Origin: Allotamlana fucoidanivorans
GTDB taxonomy: Bacteria; Bacteroidota; Bacteroidia; Flavobacteriales; Flavobacteriaceae
NCBI RefSeq assembly: GCF_006265225.1
Contig: NZ_VDCS01000004.1
Coordinates: 246,267 to 310,266 of the forward strand
Reading direction: 5' to 3'
Length of the DNA stretch: 64,000 nt
Shown piece by piece: positions 46,153 through 56,065 of this stretch. The notes below the pieces were generated by a model. It saw nothing but the letters and a program-made list of their open reading frames with translations, had not been told where the DNA came from and made no database searches. The translations under genes and the position numbers were made by a program. Positions within the stretch are counted from its first letter, which is position 1. Each line of letters begins with the position of its first letter.

Positions 46153-49128
46153 TTAAAATGACACTTGTATACCCAATTCAAAGGCCTTTAAAACTGGATG
46201 CTCAGAGTATCCCTTATCTCTATCTGGCATAAACCTGTCTTCATTAGATGATATAATGAAAGGGTTCTTAACAGATCCAGAAAATGAAAACTCTTTCATC
46301 CCAAGGTTCTTTAACAAATTTTGAGGTAAAGAATAGGCTACCATAATACTTCTTACATTAAAATACCCAGCATCCTTTAACCAAAATGACGACGTCCTGT
46401 AATTATTTGGATTTGATAATGTCGTCAACCTAGGTAAACTATTGGAAACTGGCCAGCTATTTGCCAAATCATTAGTGTAATCATTAATTCCTCTATTCCA
46501 ATTAAGTTGTTCTACATAACTACCGCCCAAAACGCCATCACCATGAATACTAAAACTCCAATTTTTATATTGCATCATATAGTTAAAGCCTATTGAAACT
46601 CTAGGTGATTTTCCTATTTCATGGATATCCTTTTCATCAATTACACCGTCATTATTAAAATCTACATATCTAATATCACCAGGCTTCACTTCACCAAATA
46701 ATTGTGTTGGAGCACTTGCTATTTCTGCTTCATCTTGAAAGATTCCTGATGCCTTTAAACCTCTTATTAACCCACCTTGACTTCCCATAACATTTCTTTG
46801 TTCCTCACCTTCTGGATAAGTAACATTGTTTGACAACGTGTTATAACTAACATTGTACATGGCATTCACTCCTATTTTATAAGCAAATTCTCCTATTTTA
46901 TTATTGAATGACATGCCAAAATCAACACCTCTGCGTCTTGCATCCTCATAATTCACTAAAGGCGTATAGTTAGATGGAATTAAAGCATATAAATCAGTTG
47001 GCAATGTTATTTGATCATAATTTCGAATATTAAAATAATTAATTTGTCCATTAACTTTCGACTTGAACATTTGGAAATCTAAACCAATACTTAAATACTC
47101 TTGCTTGGGTCTAACTAGGCTAGATGCAGTAAACGCTCTATTTGACCCTCCCGCACCAGCATTAGGTTTTGGAAACACACCAAAGGTCCCAGCACCTCCA
47201 CCTCCGTACCGATTCTCGGAAATAAAAAACTGACTTACAGCTCTTGTTTGAACACCAAAATTACCTCTCAACTTTAAAAAATCTAACCAATCGGCATTCT
47301 TTAAAAATGATTCTTTATGTAATAACCAAGCTACCCCAGCATCATAATTAATCTTCTTTCTTTCATCTTGAGTCAACTGTCTGATAGGAGCATTTAAGAG
47401 TTTCCCTTCTAAAACATACTTATTGTTTAACAAATAATTTACTCTAACTCCTAAATTTCTATAAATAGTGTTTTGCTCTAATTGACTACCCGTTATTTTT
47501 TGATTGGTATAAAAGAAATCGGCAATAACCTTATGGTTTTCATTAAAATTTCTATCGTAATGCAAATTAGCTTGTACAAACTGACTTCTATCTACTCTAT
47601 CTCCTAATTTATTAAAATTAAAAGCAATTTTTCCAGGTCTATATTCACGAAAGCCAACGTCATATGTACCATCGTTGTTTTCTGTAAAAACTGGTTCTGC
47701 AAAATGTGGTCTTAGATCTAGGAAAGATGAAAGTACATTAAGTGTATACATACCCACTAAACCATTAACGGAAAGTCCTTCTGTCACTTCATCCAAATCT
47801 AAATCTAAACCAATTCTAGCAAAAGCATCTCTTCTTTCGTCTTCCATGACTGCAGAATGTGCCAAATCGGCTAATAAATTTGTACGAAACTCCTGGGTTC
47901 TCCCAAAAATAGTATCATTGATCTTGTAGGGTAAGGCATTCGCAGGATAATTATACATGGTGTTAAAAGCTGAATTTGCATTTGTACGAGGCTCATTTCG
48001 TCTGTTAAAACTTCCTCCTACACCTACACTTACCTTGCCTGAGTTTTTTAAATTAATTTGAACATTATTATTTATCCTTAATCTGGTCAATTTTCTGCCG
48101 TCACCAACACTTTCTATTCCATTTGTTGTGTAATATCCAAGGTGAGAGAAGTACTGTACGGTCTCATTACCACCCGAAAAATCTCCTGTGAGATGGCTAT
48201 ATGTTGCTATTCCGTTTACCAAATCATCATAGTAATCATTGTTAGGATTTTTAATTGGATGATTCCCATTTGCATAATTATCTATGTCTTCTTGAGTATA
48301 AATAGGCATAAGCCCATCATTGATTAAAGCTTGATTATAAGCTCTTGCATAATTCTGTGCATTCATGGTATTAGGCAAAAACGTTGGTGTTCTAACACCT
48401 GTTCTAGACTTAAACCTAAATAAACGTCCTCCAGGAAGACCATGCTTAGAATTTACAATCATGGCACCAGTAGCACCAAGGGCTCCATACATGAAAGAAG
48501 ATCCATAATCCTTAGCTATCACAATATCATCAACTTCGGCAGGAGTTAACACAATATCATTAGATGGTACACCATCAACAATAAGCTGTCCTACGCCTTG
48601 TCCGCGAATACTATTTCCAAAAACTTCTGAAACTGGAGAACCATTATTATAAAAAGTTTCTAACCCTGAAAGTCTTCCTGCTAATGCTTCTCTTGTGAAA
48701 GCTGTTGGAAAATCATTTAACTCCTCTCCTGTTATTCGCTCCACCGAACCTGTTATTCTTTCAAAAGGCATACTACCTAAGGCTATATTAGTATCTTCCT
48801 CTCCATCAATAACCCCCCATTGCTTTAACTCTATTGTTTCATTAGCCAATGTTCCATTCTTTACATAAATTACAGCTCTTTCATACCCTAAACGCGTAAT
48901 TACTAGAATATCTTGGTCTTGAACATAAATTCTAAAAAGCCCCTCGGCATTGGTCACTGCTCTATTTTTAGACTTTGAGGCCAGAATATTAACACCCTCA
49001 AGACCAACTCCAGCCTTATTAACAATTGTTGCATTTATGTAATTTAGTTCAACTTGAGCTTTTACTTTAAATGGTAAAATATAAAATAGAACCACCAATA
49101 CTATATATAATGTTTTTGTCTTTATCAT
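46153..49128 (-). CDS. Divergent SusC-like outer-membrane protein lacking the usual TonB-box motif
   Basis: About 991 aa from the start at 49128 (MIKTKTLYIVLVVLFYILPFKVKAQ signal peptide; the frame is open to 49152). It has the N-terminal carboxypeptidase-regulatory-like domain (INATIVNKAGVGLEGVNIL, TNAEGLFRIYV), a plug (about 125-240, with LAGRLSGLETF, LIVDGVPSND, DIVIAKDYGSSFMYGALGATGAM) and a barrel ending FELGIQVSF. The ExxVVVGYG signature is missing: after the regulatory domain the chain reads GVIDGEEDTNIALGSMPFERITGSV. It lies between two SusD genes in the operon, 11 bp after the preceding stop. Energy coupling to TonB may differ from the canonical pair, or the box may have diverged. 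Confidence 0.92.
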   Translation of the reverse strand: MIKTKTLYIVLVVLFYILPFKVKAQVELNYINATIVNKAGVGLEGVNILASKSKNRAVTNAEGLFRIYVQDQDILVITRLGYERAVIYVKNGTLANETIELKQWGVIDGEEDTNIALGSMPFERITGSVERITGEELNDFPTAFTREALAGRLSGLETFYNNGSPVSEVFGNSIRGQGVGQLIVDGVPSNDIVLTPAEVDDIVIAKDYGSSFMYGALGATGAMIVNSKHGLPGGRLFRFKSRTGVRTPTFLPNTMNAQNYARAYNQALINDGLMPIYTQEDIDNYANGNHPIKNPNNDYYDDLVNGIATYSHLTGDFSGGNETVQYFSHLGYYTTNGIESVGDGRKLTRLRINNNVQINLKNSGKVSVGVGGSFNRRNEPRTNANSAFNTMYNYPANALPYKINDTIFGRTQEFRTNLLADLAHSAVMEDERRDAFARIGLDLDLDEVTEGLSVNGLVGMYTLNVLSSFLDLRPHFAEPVFTENNDGTYDVGFREYRPGKIAFNFNKLGDRVDRSQFVQANLHYDRNFNENHKVIADFFYTNQKITGSQLEQNTIYRNLGVRVNYLLNNKYVLEGKLLNAPIRQLTQDERKKINYDAGVAWLLHKESFLKNADWLDFLKLRGNFGVQTRAVSQFFISENRYGGGGAGTFGVFPKPNAGAGGSNRAFTASSLVRPKQEYLSIGLDFQMFKSKVNGQINYFNIRNYDQITLPTDLYALIPSNYTPLVNYEDARRRGVDFGMSFNNKIGEFAYKIGVNAMYNVSYNTLSNNVTYPEGEEQRNVMGSQGGLIRGLKASGIFQDEAEIASAPTQLFGEVKPGDIRYVDFNNDGVIDEKDIHEIGKSPRVSIGFNYMMQYKNWSFSIHGDGVLGGSYVEQLNWNRGINDYTNDLANSWPVSNSLPRLTTLSNPNNYRTSSFWLKDAGYFNVRSIMVAYSLPQNLLKNLGMKEFSFSGSVKNPFIISSNEDRFMPDRDKGYSEHPVLKAFELGIQVSF

Positions 49129-49153
49129 TTTAAAATCATTAAAGGTTAACATA

Positions 49154-50941
49154 TTACCACCCTGGATTTTGAGTCAATTTAGGAGCTTCATACACCTCTA
49201 AATCAGATTGCTGAATAGGATATCTATACATTCTATCATCAAAAACTCTAGCAGGTTGTCCAATTTCAAATCTCTCGTAGCGAACACCAGTTGGTTGTGA
49301 AGGGTCATCAGTAATTAACATGCCATGAAACACTTTCCCATCTAATTCCTCTTTTGCCGTTCTCCATCTTAACATATCATGCCAAGAATGGTACTCGAAA
49401 CATAGTTCAACTCTAAACTCATTTCTCACAACCTCCCTAAAATCAGAGGCATTCGTAGTGAACTCTGGTCTCACATCTACATGTCCCACTCTATTTCTAA
49501 CTGCATTCAATGCATCTACCGCAGTTAAATTTGCTCCAGGCGCCATAGCGTTAGGATTATCATAAGCTTCATTAACAGCTTCTGCGTAGTTTAAATATAT
49601 TTCTGCCATTCTAATATATGGAGCATTTAAATATACCGTTCTATTATATGCCTTTTTATTATATTTTTCAGGAATCAGTTTTCTTACAAAATATCCTGTG
49701 GCAGAATTACCATATGTAGAACTATTTGGGGCCGTTCTATCTTCTCCTAATGGCGTTGTTCTCATATCCATTCTATCACTATCAGATACTTTGGCGAACG
49801 GTGCGTCGTGATACAAAATATCTTTGTAGAACCTTGGGTCTCTGTTGCTATATGGATCTTGCTCATTGTAACCTGAGCTAGGGTGATCTATTGGCCATCC
49901 ATCGGCAGTTTCAAACCTATCAACAATCTCTTGTGATGGTGAATACCCTGCATCACCATCTATATTTCTCCAAAGCCAGCTCAATCTATATAAATCTCTA
50001 CTGGCAGCAATTGGCAGATTATATCTTGGCCATACACCTTCAATGGTTCCTGGCTCAGTACTAAATATATTATTGTAATCTCCTTGGTATAACCCTACCT
50101 TATCTGAAGTTTGAGATAGTTGTATTAAATCCCAAGCTGCAGCTGCAGCCATTTCCCATAGTTCGGTATCCTTTTGATTATTAAGTGTATAATTAGGGCT
50201 CGCAGCTGTTGTTAATGCTCTAGACTTTAAAGCCATAGCCGCAGCTTTCCCCATACGTCCCATATTTACCGGGTGATTGAGGTAACTCACTTCAGGTAAA
50301 ATTTTAATAGCTGCATCACAGTCTGCAACAATATCAGCAATTAACTCCTTATAAGTGGGTCTGGGTAAGTTTAAATCTGTTTCTGGTAAAATTTTTGTTT
50401 TTATGTAAGGTAATGCTCCCCATCGTTTAGATAATTCATGGTATGCAAATGCTCTAAATAATAATGCCTCACCTTTTACTTGATCAATTTCACTCTGAGG
50501 CATAATATCTGTGGTCACACCATCAATTCTATCAAGAATAGCGTTTGTTGTGTAAACAAGTTCCCAATTATCATACCATGCATCATAAAAATCTGGATTA
50601 CCAAAAGCTTGATTCAAAGCCGTAACATAATCTCCAGACAATACAGCATTATGCACAGCTAGTGACCTTTTAAAAATCACATCACCTGAAAAAACCTCGA
50701 TACAGCCATAATTCTTACCCATCCCAGAGCGTAATCTATCTGGATGAGTTACTCTAATTTCAAACATCCACCCTAAGGTATCATAAAGCCTGTATGCCAT
50801 ACTATTAATGGCGTTTCTATCTCTCCACACCTCATCTTCAGTAGAGTATCCCGTACCTTCTTCCGTTCTGTCTAGATAATCTTCGCAACCTACTGACAAT
50901 AAAACAGCTAAAAAAAGTATTATATATTTATATTTTATCAT
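49154..50941 (-). CDS. SusD/RagB-family lipoprotein, first of the dual SusCD operon
   Basis: 595 aa. Lipoprotein signal with lipobox LLSVGC (Cys19). SusD features are DQVKGEALLFRAFAYHELSKRWGALPYI, MGKAAAMALKSRALTTAASPN, PYIRMAEIYLNYAEAVNEAY, LNAVRNRVG and NEFRVELCFEYHSWHDMLRWR, ending KLTQNPGW. It starts 13 bp after the SusC stop (50955) and ends just before the second SusC gene. It binds and hands glycan to the canonical SusC upstream. Substrate unknown. Confidence 0.95.
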   Translation of the reverse strand: MIKYKYIILFLAVLLSVGCEDYLDRTEEGTGYSTEDEVWRDRNAINSMAYRLYDTLGWMFEIRVTHPDRLRSGMGKNYGCIEVFSGDVIFKRSLAVHNAVLSGDYVTALNQAFGNPDFYDAWYDNWELVYTTNAILDRIDGVTTDIMPQSEIDQVKGEALLFRAFAYHELSKRWGALPYIKTKILPETDLNLPRPTYKELIADIVADCDAAIKILPEVSYLNHPVNMGRMGKAAAMALKSRALTTAASPNYTLNNQKDTELWEMAAAAAWDLIQLSQTSDKVGLYQGDYNNIFSTEPGTIEGVWPRYNLPIAASRDLYRLSWLWRNIDGDAGYSPSQEIVDRFETADGWPIDHPSSGYNEQDPYSNRDPRFYKDILYHDAPFAKVSDSDRMDMRTTPLGEDRTAPNSSTYGNSATGYFVRKLIPEKYNKKAYNRTVYLNAPYIRMAEIYLNYAEAVNEAYDNPNAMAPGANLTAVDALNAVRNRVGHVDVRPEFTTNASDFREVVRNEFRVELCFEYHSWHDMLRWRTAKEELDGKVFHGMLITDDPSQPTGVRYERFEIGQPARVFDDRMYRYPIQQSDLEVYEAPKLTQNPGW

Positions 50942-50954
50942 AATTTATAATTTT

Positions 50955-53900
50955 TTAAAAATCAATATTTACACCGAAAATAAATCGACTCACCAAAGGA
51001 TATTGACCATATCCTCCTGATACACCATTACCTCCTTCAGGATCACCAAATGGCACTTTAGACCATGTATATAGATTTTGACCTGACAAATTCAATCTCA
51101 TTTTTTCTATCTTTAAAGCTCGTCTTAAAAACTCCGATTTTAAACTATATCCTATAGCCACATTTTGAAGCTTAAGGTAAGATGAATTTACAATGGTTTG
51201 ATTGCTTCTTTCCTCATAACCTTGGGCTGTAGATATATGTCCTAGTGCTGGAAAATCGGCATTTGGATTTGTAGGACTCCATCTATCTAAATGAATTGAT
51301 TTAGCCTCCAGTAAAGGTCCGTTAAAATTAGGGAACAAATTACTAGAATGGTAGGTTACACCGTCCTTACCAAAAAAGCGTATACTCAAATCAAACCCTT
51401 TGTAATCAACACTACCATTAAAGGCGTAAACAACAGCAGGTTGACTAGTACCTTCTAATGGTATATTGTCATTAATATCAATTCGTCCATCCCCATTAAA
51501 ATCAGCATAAGAATAATGTCCTGCTATTCTTGTTCTAGATATTTCAGGAGCATTTATTGTTTCTTCAAAATTATCTATAAATCCATTACTATGGTACCCA
51601 GACAACCATCCTATAGGCTTTCCTGCATTTTTCCTGTAATCTGGTGTTAACACACGGTCACCCCTATAAACAATCCTACTGTCAGCTAAGGTAAAATGAC
51701 CTCCAAAAGAATATCCTAAACCACTTGGTGTTAAGTGTCTGTAATTAGCAGAAAACTCAAAACCATGATTTTTTGATTCTCCTGAATTTACCTGAGGTAA
51801 AGATACCCTACCTTGATCTCTTGTTCCTAAACTTGGTTGAAAATAAGAAGGTCTAGGTTCATTTATAGCAATTCCTGTGGTTTCCTTTTTAAACAAGTCA
51901 AGTCCAAGGGTTAACTCATAATTAAATAACTTCACATCAAACCCTAGGTTATGACTTTTTTGGGTTTCCCACGTTGCATCTGGATTTGCAATTTTAACCT
52001 CAGCCCATCTCGCCACTTCAGGATTTGCAGGAAACCCAAATATAGCTTCACTTAAGCGTAATGACGTTGTAGTATATCCCCCTAAAAAGTCAAATCTAGG
52101 TGAGTTCTTGTATACGCCCGTTTCTCCATAACTATACCTTACTTTAAATACATTTAACCAAGGTAAATTATCTTCAACAATTTTCTCTTTAGCAATATTC
52201 CAACCAATAGCCATTGAAGGAAAAAACGCAAACCGTTTCCCTGGTGCAAAACGCTCTGTACCATTGTAACCACCCGAAAGCTTTAGCAAATATTTTTCTT
52301 TATAATCATAATTAAATATTCCCACCCAATCTTCGGTAAACTCTGGGAGTGACCCTACACTTGTTTCTCTCTCATTTCGATTAAACACTCCTACAGCTGC
52401 TACATTATGGACTCCAAAACTACGTTGGTAATTTAACTTAAACTCATAATATAAATTTCTTGCTACGCCGTCATACTCTTCACCTCCTGAACTTCTAAAC
52501 CGAGGGTTAGAATCATAATATGATTGGCCCTTTTGTCCACGCCATGATTCTGATAATGGATCATACAACCATAATTGAGGGTTAAAAGCTTCCACTTTCT
52601 TATACTCAAACATCGTACTATAATTAAACCTACCTGATACAGACAAGCCTTTGGTAATAGCATCTAAACTCTGGGTTAATGCTATTTGTATATCCACTAC
52701 ATCTTTCTTGAAGCGTCTCATACCAGAATAGTTAAGCGCTTGGTATGGATTTTCTTGAAAAGGATTTTCAGAGATTGCCGAGCTTAATCTAAACTCTTCT
52801 GGAAATGGCGCTAAAGGATCTGGATTTGACAACAAAAATTCCTTTGGATAATACAACGGGAAATAGTATGGTGTTGCTTCATCTAAAAACTTAAACACAT
52901 TACTAAAATCATTTCTACCCACATTTGAATTTGGCGTTTTAGTAATTTCTGACCGACCAGATATATCAACCGATAATTTCGTGGATTTGCTAACATCGAA
53001 ATCTAGGTTTGTTCTAAAGTTTATCTTATCAAAGGTAAACTCAGGATCATAATATCCATTAAAGTCTTCCGTTTTTAATATATCGCCAACATGGTTTGCA
53101 CTGAGTGAACTAAAATATTTAACAAACTCGGTACCTCCACTTACATTGACTCTAGCGTTGGTTTCCCAACCAATATCCCGAATCAACTCATCATACCAAT
53201 TAATATCTGGATAAGCATAAATATTTCTATTTGGATCTAAAAAATTATCGATATAGCGCTGCGGTCTCAAATCGCCATATTGCCCAGAATTTTTAATAGC
53301 TTCTTGCCCCAACATTAAAACGTCATAAGATGATAACTGTTGCGGAAGGTCACTAATTCTTTTTGCTGTTACAGCTCCTCCTACACTTACTTTAGCGCTA
53401 CCTTCTTTACCTCTATTTGTTGTTATTAAAATAACTCCATTACCGCCACGTACACCATATACAGAAAGTGAAGCGGCATCTTTTAACACAGAAATAGATG
53501 CAATTTCACTAGGATCTAACTGAGAAAACCCACCGGTAGCCTCAACCCCATCAATTAATATGAGCGGTGCATTATTCCCTCTAAAACTAGAGACTCCACG
53601 TATGGTAATATTGGCATCATCAGCCCCAGGTTGCCCCGAGGGAATTTCGGTATAAACACCTGGTAAGCGGTCTTGAATGGCCTGAGACATATTGGTAAGC
53701 CCTGTTTCCTTCAATTCTCCACCAGTTACAGTAGCTACAGCTCCAACAACATTTGCCTTTTTCACCTTGTTATAACCTAATACAACAACCTCTTCCAGTG
53801 CCTCGGTATCAGGCATCATGGTAACATCAATTATTGTTTTACCACTTACTTTTATTTCTTGTGCAATATAGCCCACATAAGTAAAACTAAGGGTATCATT

Positions 53901-54107
53901 GGGACCTACTGTTATGGTATAATTACCATCAAAATCTGCTACTGTACCGTTTATACCATTTGAAGTATTGGAACTGATAATATTCGCTCCTATTAGCGGC
54001 ATTCCTGTTTCATCTACTATTTTTCCCGAAACCTTAATATTCTGAGCTCCTAATGCTTGCCCGAGGAAAATAAAGCAACTTAAGAAAAATGCTATTTTGT
54101 ATTTCAT
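50955..54107 (-). CDS. SusC/RagA-family TonB-dependent transporter, dual SusCD operon
   Basis: 1050 aa. Signal peptide (MKYKIAFFLSCFIFLGQALGAQ), regulatory-like domain (KVSGKIVDETGMPLIGANI, FTYVGYIAQEIKV), TonB-box region ALEEVVVLGYNKVKK, plug (LIDGVEATGGF, IASISVLKDAASLSVYGVRGGNGVI) and a barrel ending RFIFGVNIDF. It is the canonical transporter of the operon, preceded by two Fib_succ_major lipoproteins (gap 51 bp) and followed by its SusD. Confidence 0.96.
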   Translation of the reverse strand: MKYKIAFFLSCFIFLGQALGAQNIKVSGKIVDETGMPLIGANIISSNTSNGINGTVADFDGNYTITVGPNDTLSFTYVGYIAQEIKVSGKTIIDVTMMPDTEALEEVVVLGYNKVKKANVVGAVATVTGGELKETGLTNMSQAIQDRLPGVYTEIPSGQPGADDANITIRGVSSFRGNNAPLILIDGVEATGGFSQLDPSEIASISVLKDAASLSVYGVRGGNGVILITTNRGKEGSAKVSVGGAVTAKRISDLPQQLSSYDVLMLGQEAIKNSGQYGDLRPQRYIDNFLDPNRNIYAYPDINWYDELIRDIGWETNARVNVSGGTEFVKYFSSLSANHVGDILKTEDFNGYYDPEFTFDKINFRTNLDFDVSKSTKLSVDISGRSEITKTPNSNVGRNDFSNVFKFLDEATPYYFPLYYPKEFLLSNPDPLAPFPEEFRLSSAISENPFQENPYQALNYSGMRRFKKDVVDIQIALTQSLDAITKGLSVSGRFNYSTMFEYKKVEAFNPQLWLYDPLSESWRGQKGQSYYDSNPRFRSSGGEEYDGVARNLYYEFKLNYQRSFGVHNVAAVGVFNRNERETSVGSLPEFTEDWVGIFNYDYKEKYLLKLSGGYNGTERFAPGKRFAFFPSMAIGWNIAKEKIVEDNLPWLNVFKVRYSYGETGVYKNSPRFDFLGGYTTTSLRLSEAIFGFPANPEVARWAEVKIANPDATWETQKSHNLGFDVKLFNYELTLGLDLFKKETTGIAINEPRPSYFQPSLGTRDQGRVSLPQVNSGESKNHGFEFSANYRHLTPSGLGYSFGGHFTLADSRIVYRGDRVLTPDYRKNAGKPIGWLSGYHSNGFIDNFEETINAPEISRTRIAGHYSYADFNGDGRIDINDNIPLEGTSQPAVVYAFNGSVDYKGFDLSIRFFGKDGVTYHSSNLFPNFNGPLLEAKSIHLDRWSPTNPNADFPALGHISTAQGYEERSNQTIVNSSYLKLQNVAIGYSLKSEFLRRALKIEKMRLNLSGQNLYTWSKVPFGDPEGGNGVSGGYGQYPLVSRFIFGVNIDF

Positions 54108-54158
54108 ATGTTTAATAAGTTAGTTTGTCTGTTTTAAAATATTACTTGCTACCATCTT

Positions 54159-56042
54159 TTAGTCTTTTACAAGACGTATTCCCCACATCCTTAAATGTTC
54201 GTTATTATGGGCATAGTACCTAAATCCATTAACCTGTCCACTCAGGTATAGTTCTAAAACATCATTATCTCCAGAACCATTTGTCCAATAAGTGACTCTA
54301 CCTTTTTCTATACCTGTTCTAAAACCAGTTGGTCTATTTGCTGCCAAAGTATCATAACGATAACCTGCCATTACAAAACTTAAACCGAAAATATCAGACC
54401 CATCATGCCATGCTCCCATAGTTTCACTTGCATGCGACACATAACTTCTTAAAGTAGAAATATCATTGTCATTCATAACATGCCATCCTGGAGGTGCTAT
54501 AAGTGTAGATCTTGGCAACAAGCTTGAATACACCCGCCCATGAACTTCATTCCAATTTGGTGTAAATCCAGGTAAGCCTTCAGGATGCTCATCGCAGTAT
54601 ATATCTGTGGATGTAGGCGTAAGCGGAATTTGAACTGGTCCTAATACTGGAATATCTGTTCCATCAGTCAGTTTCTTCGTTCGTAAGTTTTGAGACATCC
54701 ATATCTGGGTTCCTAATCTCACCCATGTATAATCATTAACTTCAGTCAGTCTAACATCGGTATACACACCTGTCATTTGTGGTGTAAATTCTACAGGGAA
54801 AGAATTGGTTTCTCCACCACTTCCATCTTTAGCAACTACCAGTGCATAATAGGTTTTCACATCGGTAATATCACTAGGTATTTCACTATTCTTTACTAAA
54901 TATTGGGTTTCTACAATATCACTTGCCACTTTATTTACTGGAGGGTTTACCGTATCTATATAAACGTCATACGATGTAGCACCACTAGCAGGCTCCCAAA
55001 TCAATGCTTCATCTAAGGACAAAACATTTGCCACTTGGAAATCTTTAATTCCAGGAAATCCTGGACTAGCTCCTACTACCGAAAACCCAGATACTTCCGA
55101 CTCAGTAAAATTCCCCGATGGATCTTTAGCAACTATATACCAGTAATAGGCTGAATTAACATCTAAGTTTGTTGTTGTGAACTCACTATTTGTAACCGTT
55201 CCTACCAGTGTAGCTGGTTGATTGAACTTATCTAAATACACATCATAACTTACAGCATCGCCCTCAGGATCCGTCACATCCGTCCAATCTAAAACAACAC
55301 CTGACATGGCTGGTGATTTATTCGCAGGAGATACAATAATTGGCTCATCTGGTGCCCCGGGACGTAATTTTTTAAACGAACGCACTTCACTCGAGGAACC
55401 ATTAATCAAATCTGAAGCATCTATCTTCCAATAATATACTTCACCTATATCAAGACCTGATACATCTAAGGTATACGAGGTACTACCATCTTCAATTGTG
55501 GCAATAAGATCAGATTCTTCAAACTGATCAGTTGTTGATAAAAACACATTGTAGATTATTGTTTCCCCTTCGCCTGCCGGTACAGCTTCCCACTCAAGAT
55601 TTACATCATTTCTAACAAATACTTCTGTCTCTGGACTAACCAGTACTGGAGGTTCAGGAGCAGGAATGGACATAAAACGCCATATATCACTTTCGGTATT
55701 TTTTACGCCATTTTTAGCTATAACTCTCCAATAATAAACTGCGTCTTTTCTAATCTTATAATCTTCAAGCCGGTAGGTTGTCTCTTTTAGGTTTTGCCCC
55801 TCTAGAAATAGTTTTGTACTATCCATACCTAAATAAAAATCATACTTTAGAGGTCGGCCATTCGGATCTGATGCCTTCCATTCAAAAGAAGGTGCAATAT
55901 CAATTCCATTAGAATTATCCTCTGGAGACACCAATGTTAGGTTGGGTTTTTGCTCTACCATAACATCATCATCGTCACATGATACAAATGGAATAATTCC
56001 CACGATCACTATAAATAAAAGGATCTTTTTTATATGTTTCAT
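54159..56042 (-). CDS. Surface lipoprotein: four FN3/Ig-like modules plus Fib_succ_major domain
   Basis: 627 aa. Lipoprotein signal with lipobox IPFVSC (Cys22) followed by Asp residues, a pattern seen in surface-exposed flavobacterial lipoproteins. Four Ig/fibronectin-III-like modules follow (about 33-125, 128-225, 228-328, 335-425), each ending in a YYWxVxAKD-type strand. A C-terminal Fib_succ_major (FISUMP) domain (about 427-627) shows TWVRLGTQIWMSQNLRTKKL, IAPPGWHVMND and HLRMWGIRLVKD. No catalytic motif is visible. Its position directly before SusC suggests a surface glycan-binding protein. It is a tandem paralogue of the neighbour at 56066-57688, with one more module. The gap to that gene is 23 bp. 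Confidence 0.85.
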   Translation of the reverse strand: MKHIKKILLFIVIVGIIPFVSCDDDDVMVEQKPNLTLVSPEDNSNGIDIAPSFEWKASDPNGRPLKYDFYLGMDSTKLFLEGQNLKETTYRLEDYKIRKDAVYYWRVIAKNGVKNTESDIWRFMSIPAPEPPVLVSPETEVFVRNDVNLEWEAVPAGEGETIIYNVFLSTTDQFEESDLIATIEDGSTSYTLDVSGLDIGEVYYWKIDASDLINGSSSEVRSFKKLRPGAPDEPIIVSPANKSPAMSGVVLDWTDVTDPEGDAVSYDVYLDKFNQPATLVGTVTNSEFTTTNLDVNSAYYWYIVAKDPSGNFTESEVSGFSVVGASPGFPGIKDFQVANVLSLDEALIWEPASGATSYDVYIDTVNPPVNKVASDIVETQYLVKNSEIPSDITDVKTYYALVVAKDGSGGETNSFPVEFTPQMTGVYTDVRLTEVNDYTWVRLGTQIWMSQNLRTKKLTDGTDIPVLGPVQIPLTPTSTDIYCDEHPEGLPGFTPNWNEVHGRVYSSLLPRSTLIAPPGWHVMNDNDISTLRSYVSHASETMGAWHDGSDIFGLSFVMAGYRYDTLAANRPTGFRTGIEKGRVTYWTNGSGDNDVLELYLSGQVNGFRYYAHNNEHLRMWGIRLVKD

Positions 56043-56065
56043 AATATATTATCTTGTGTTTTTCT

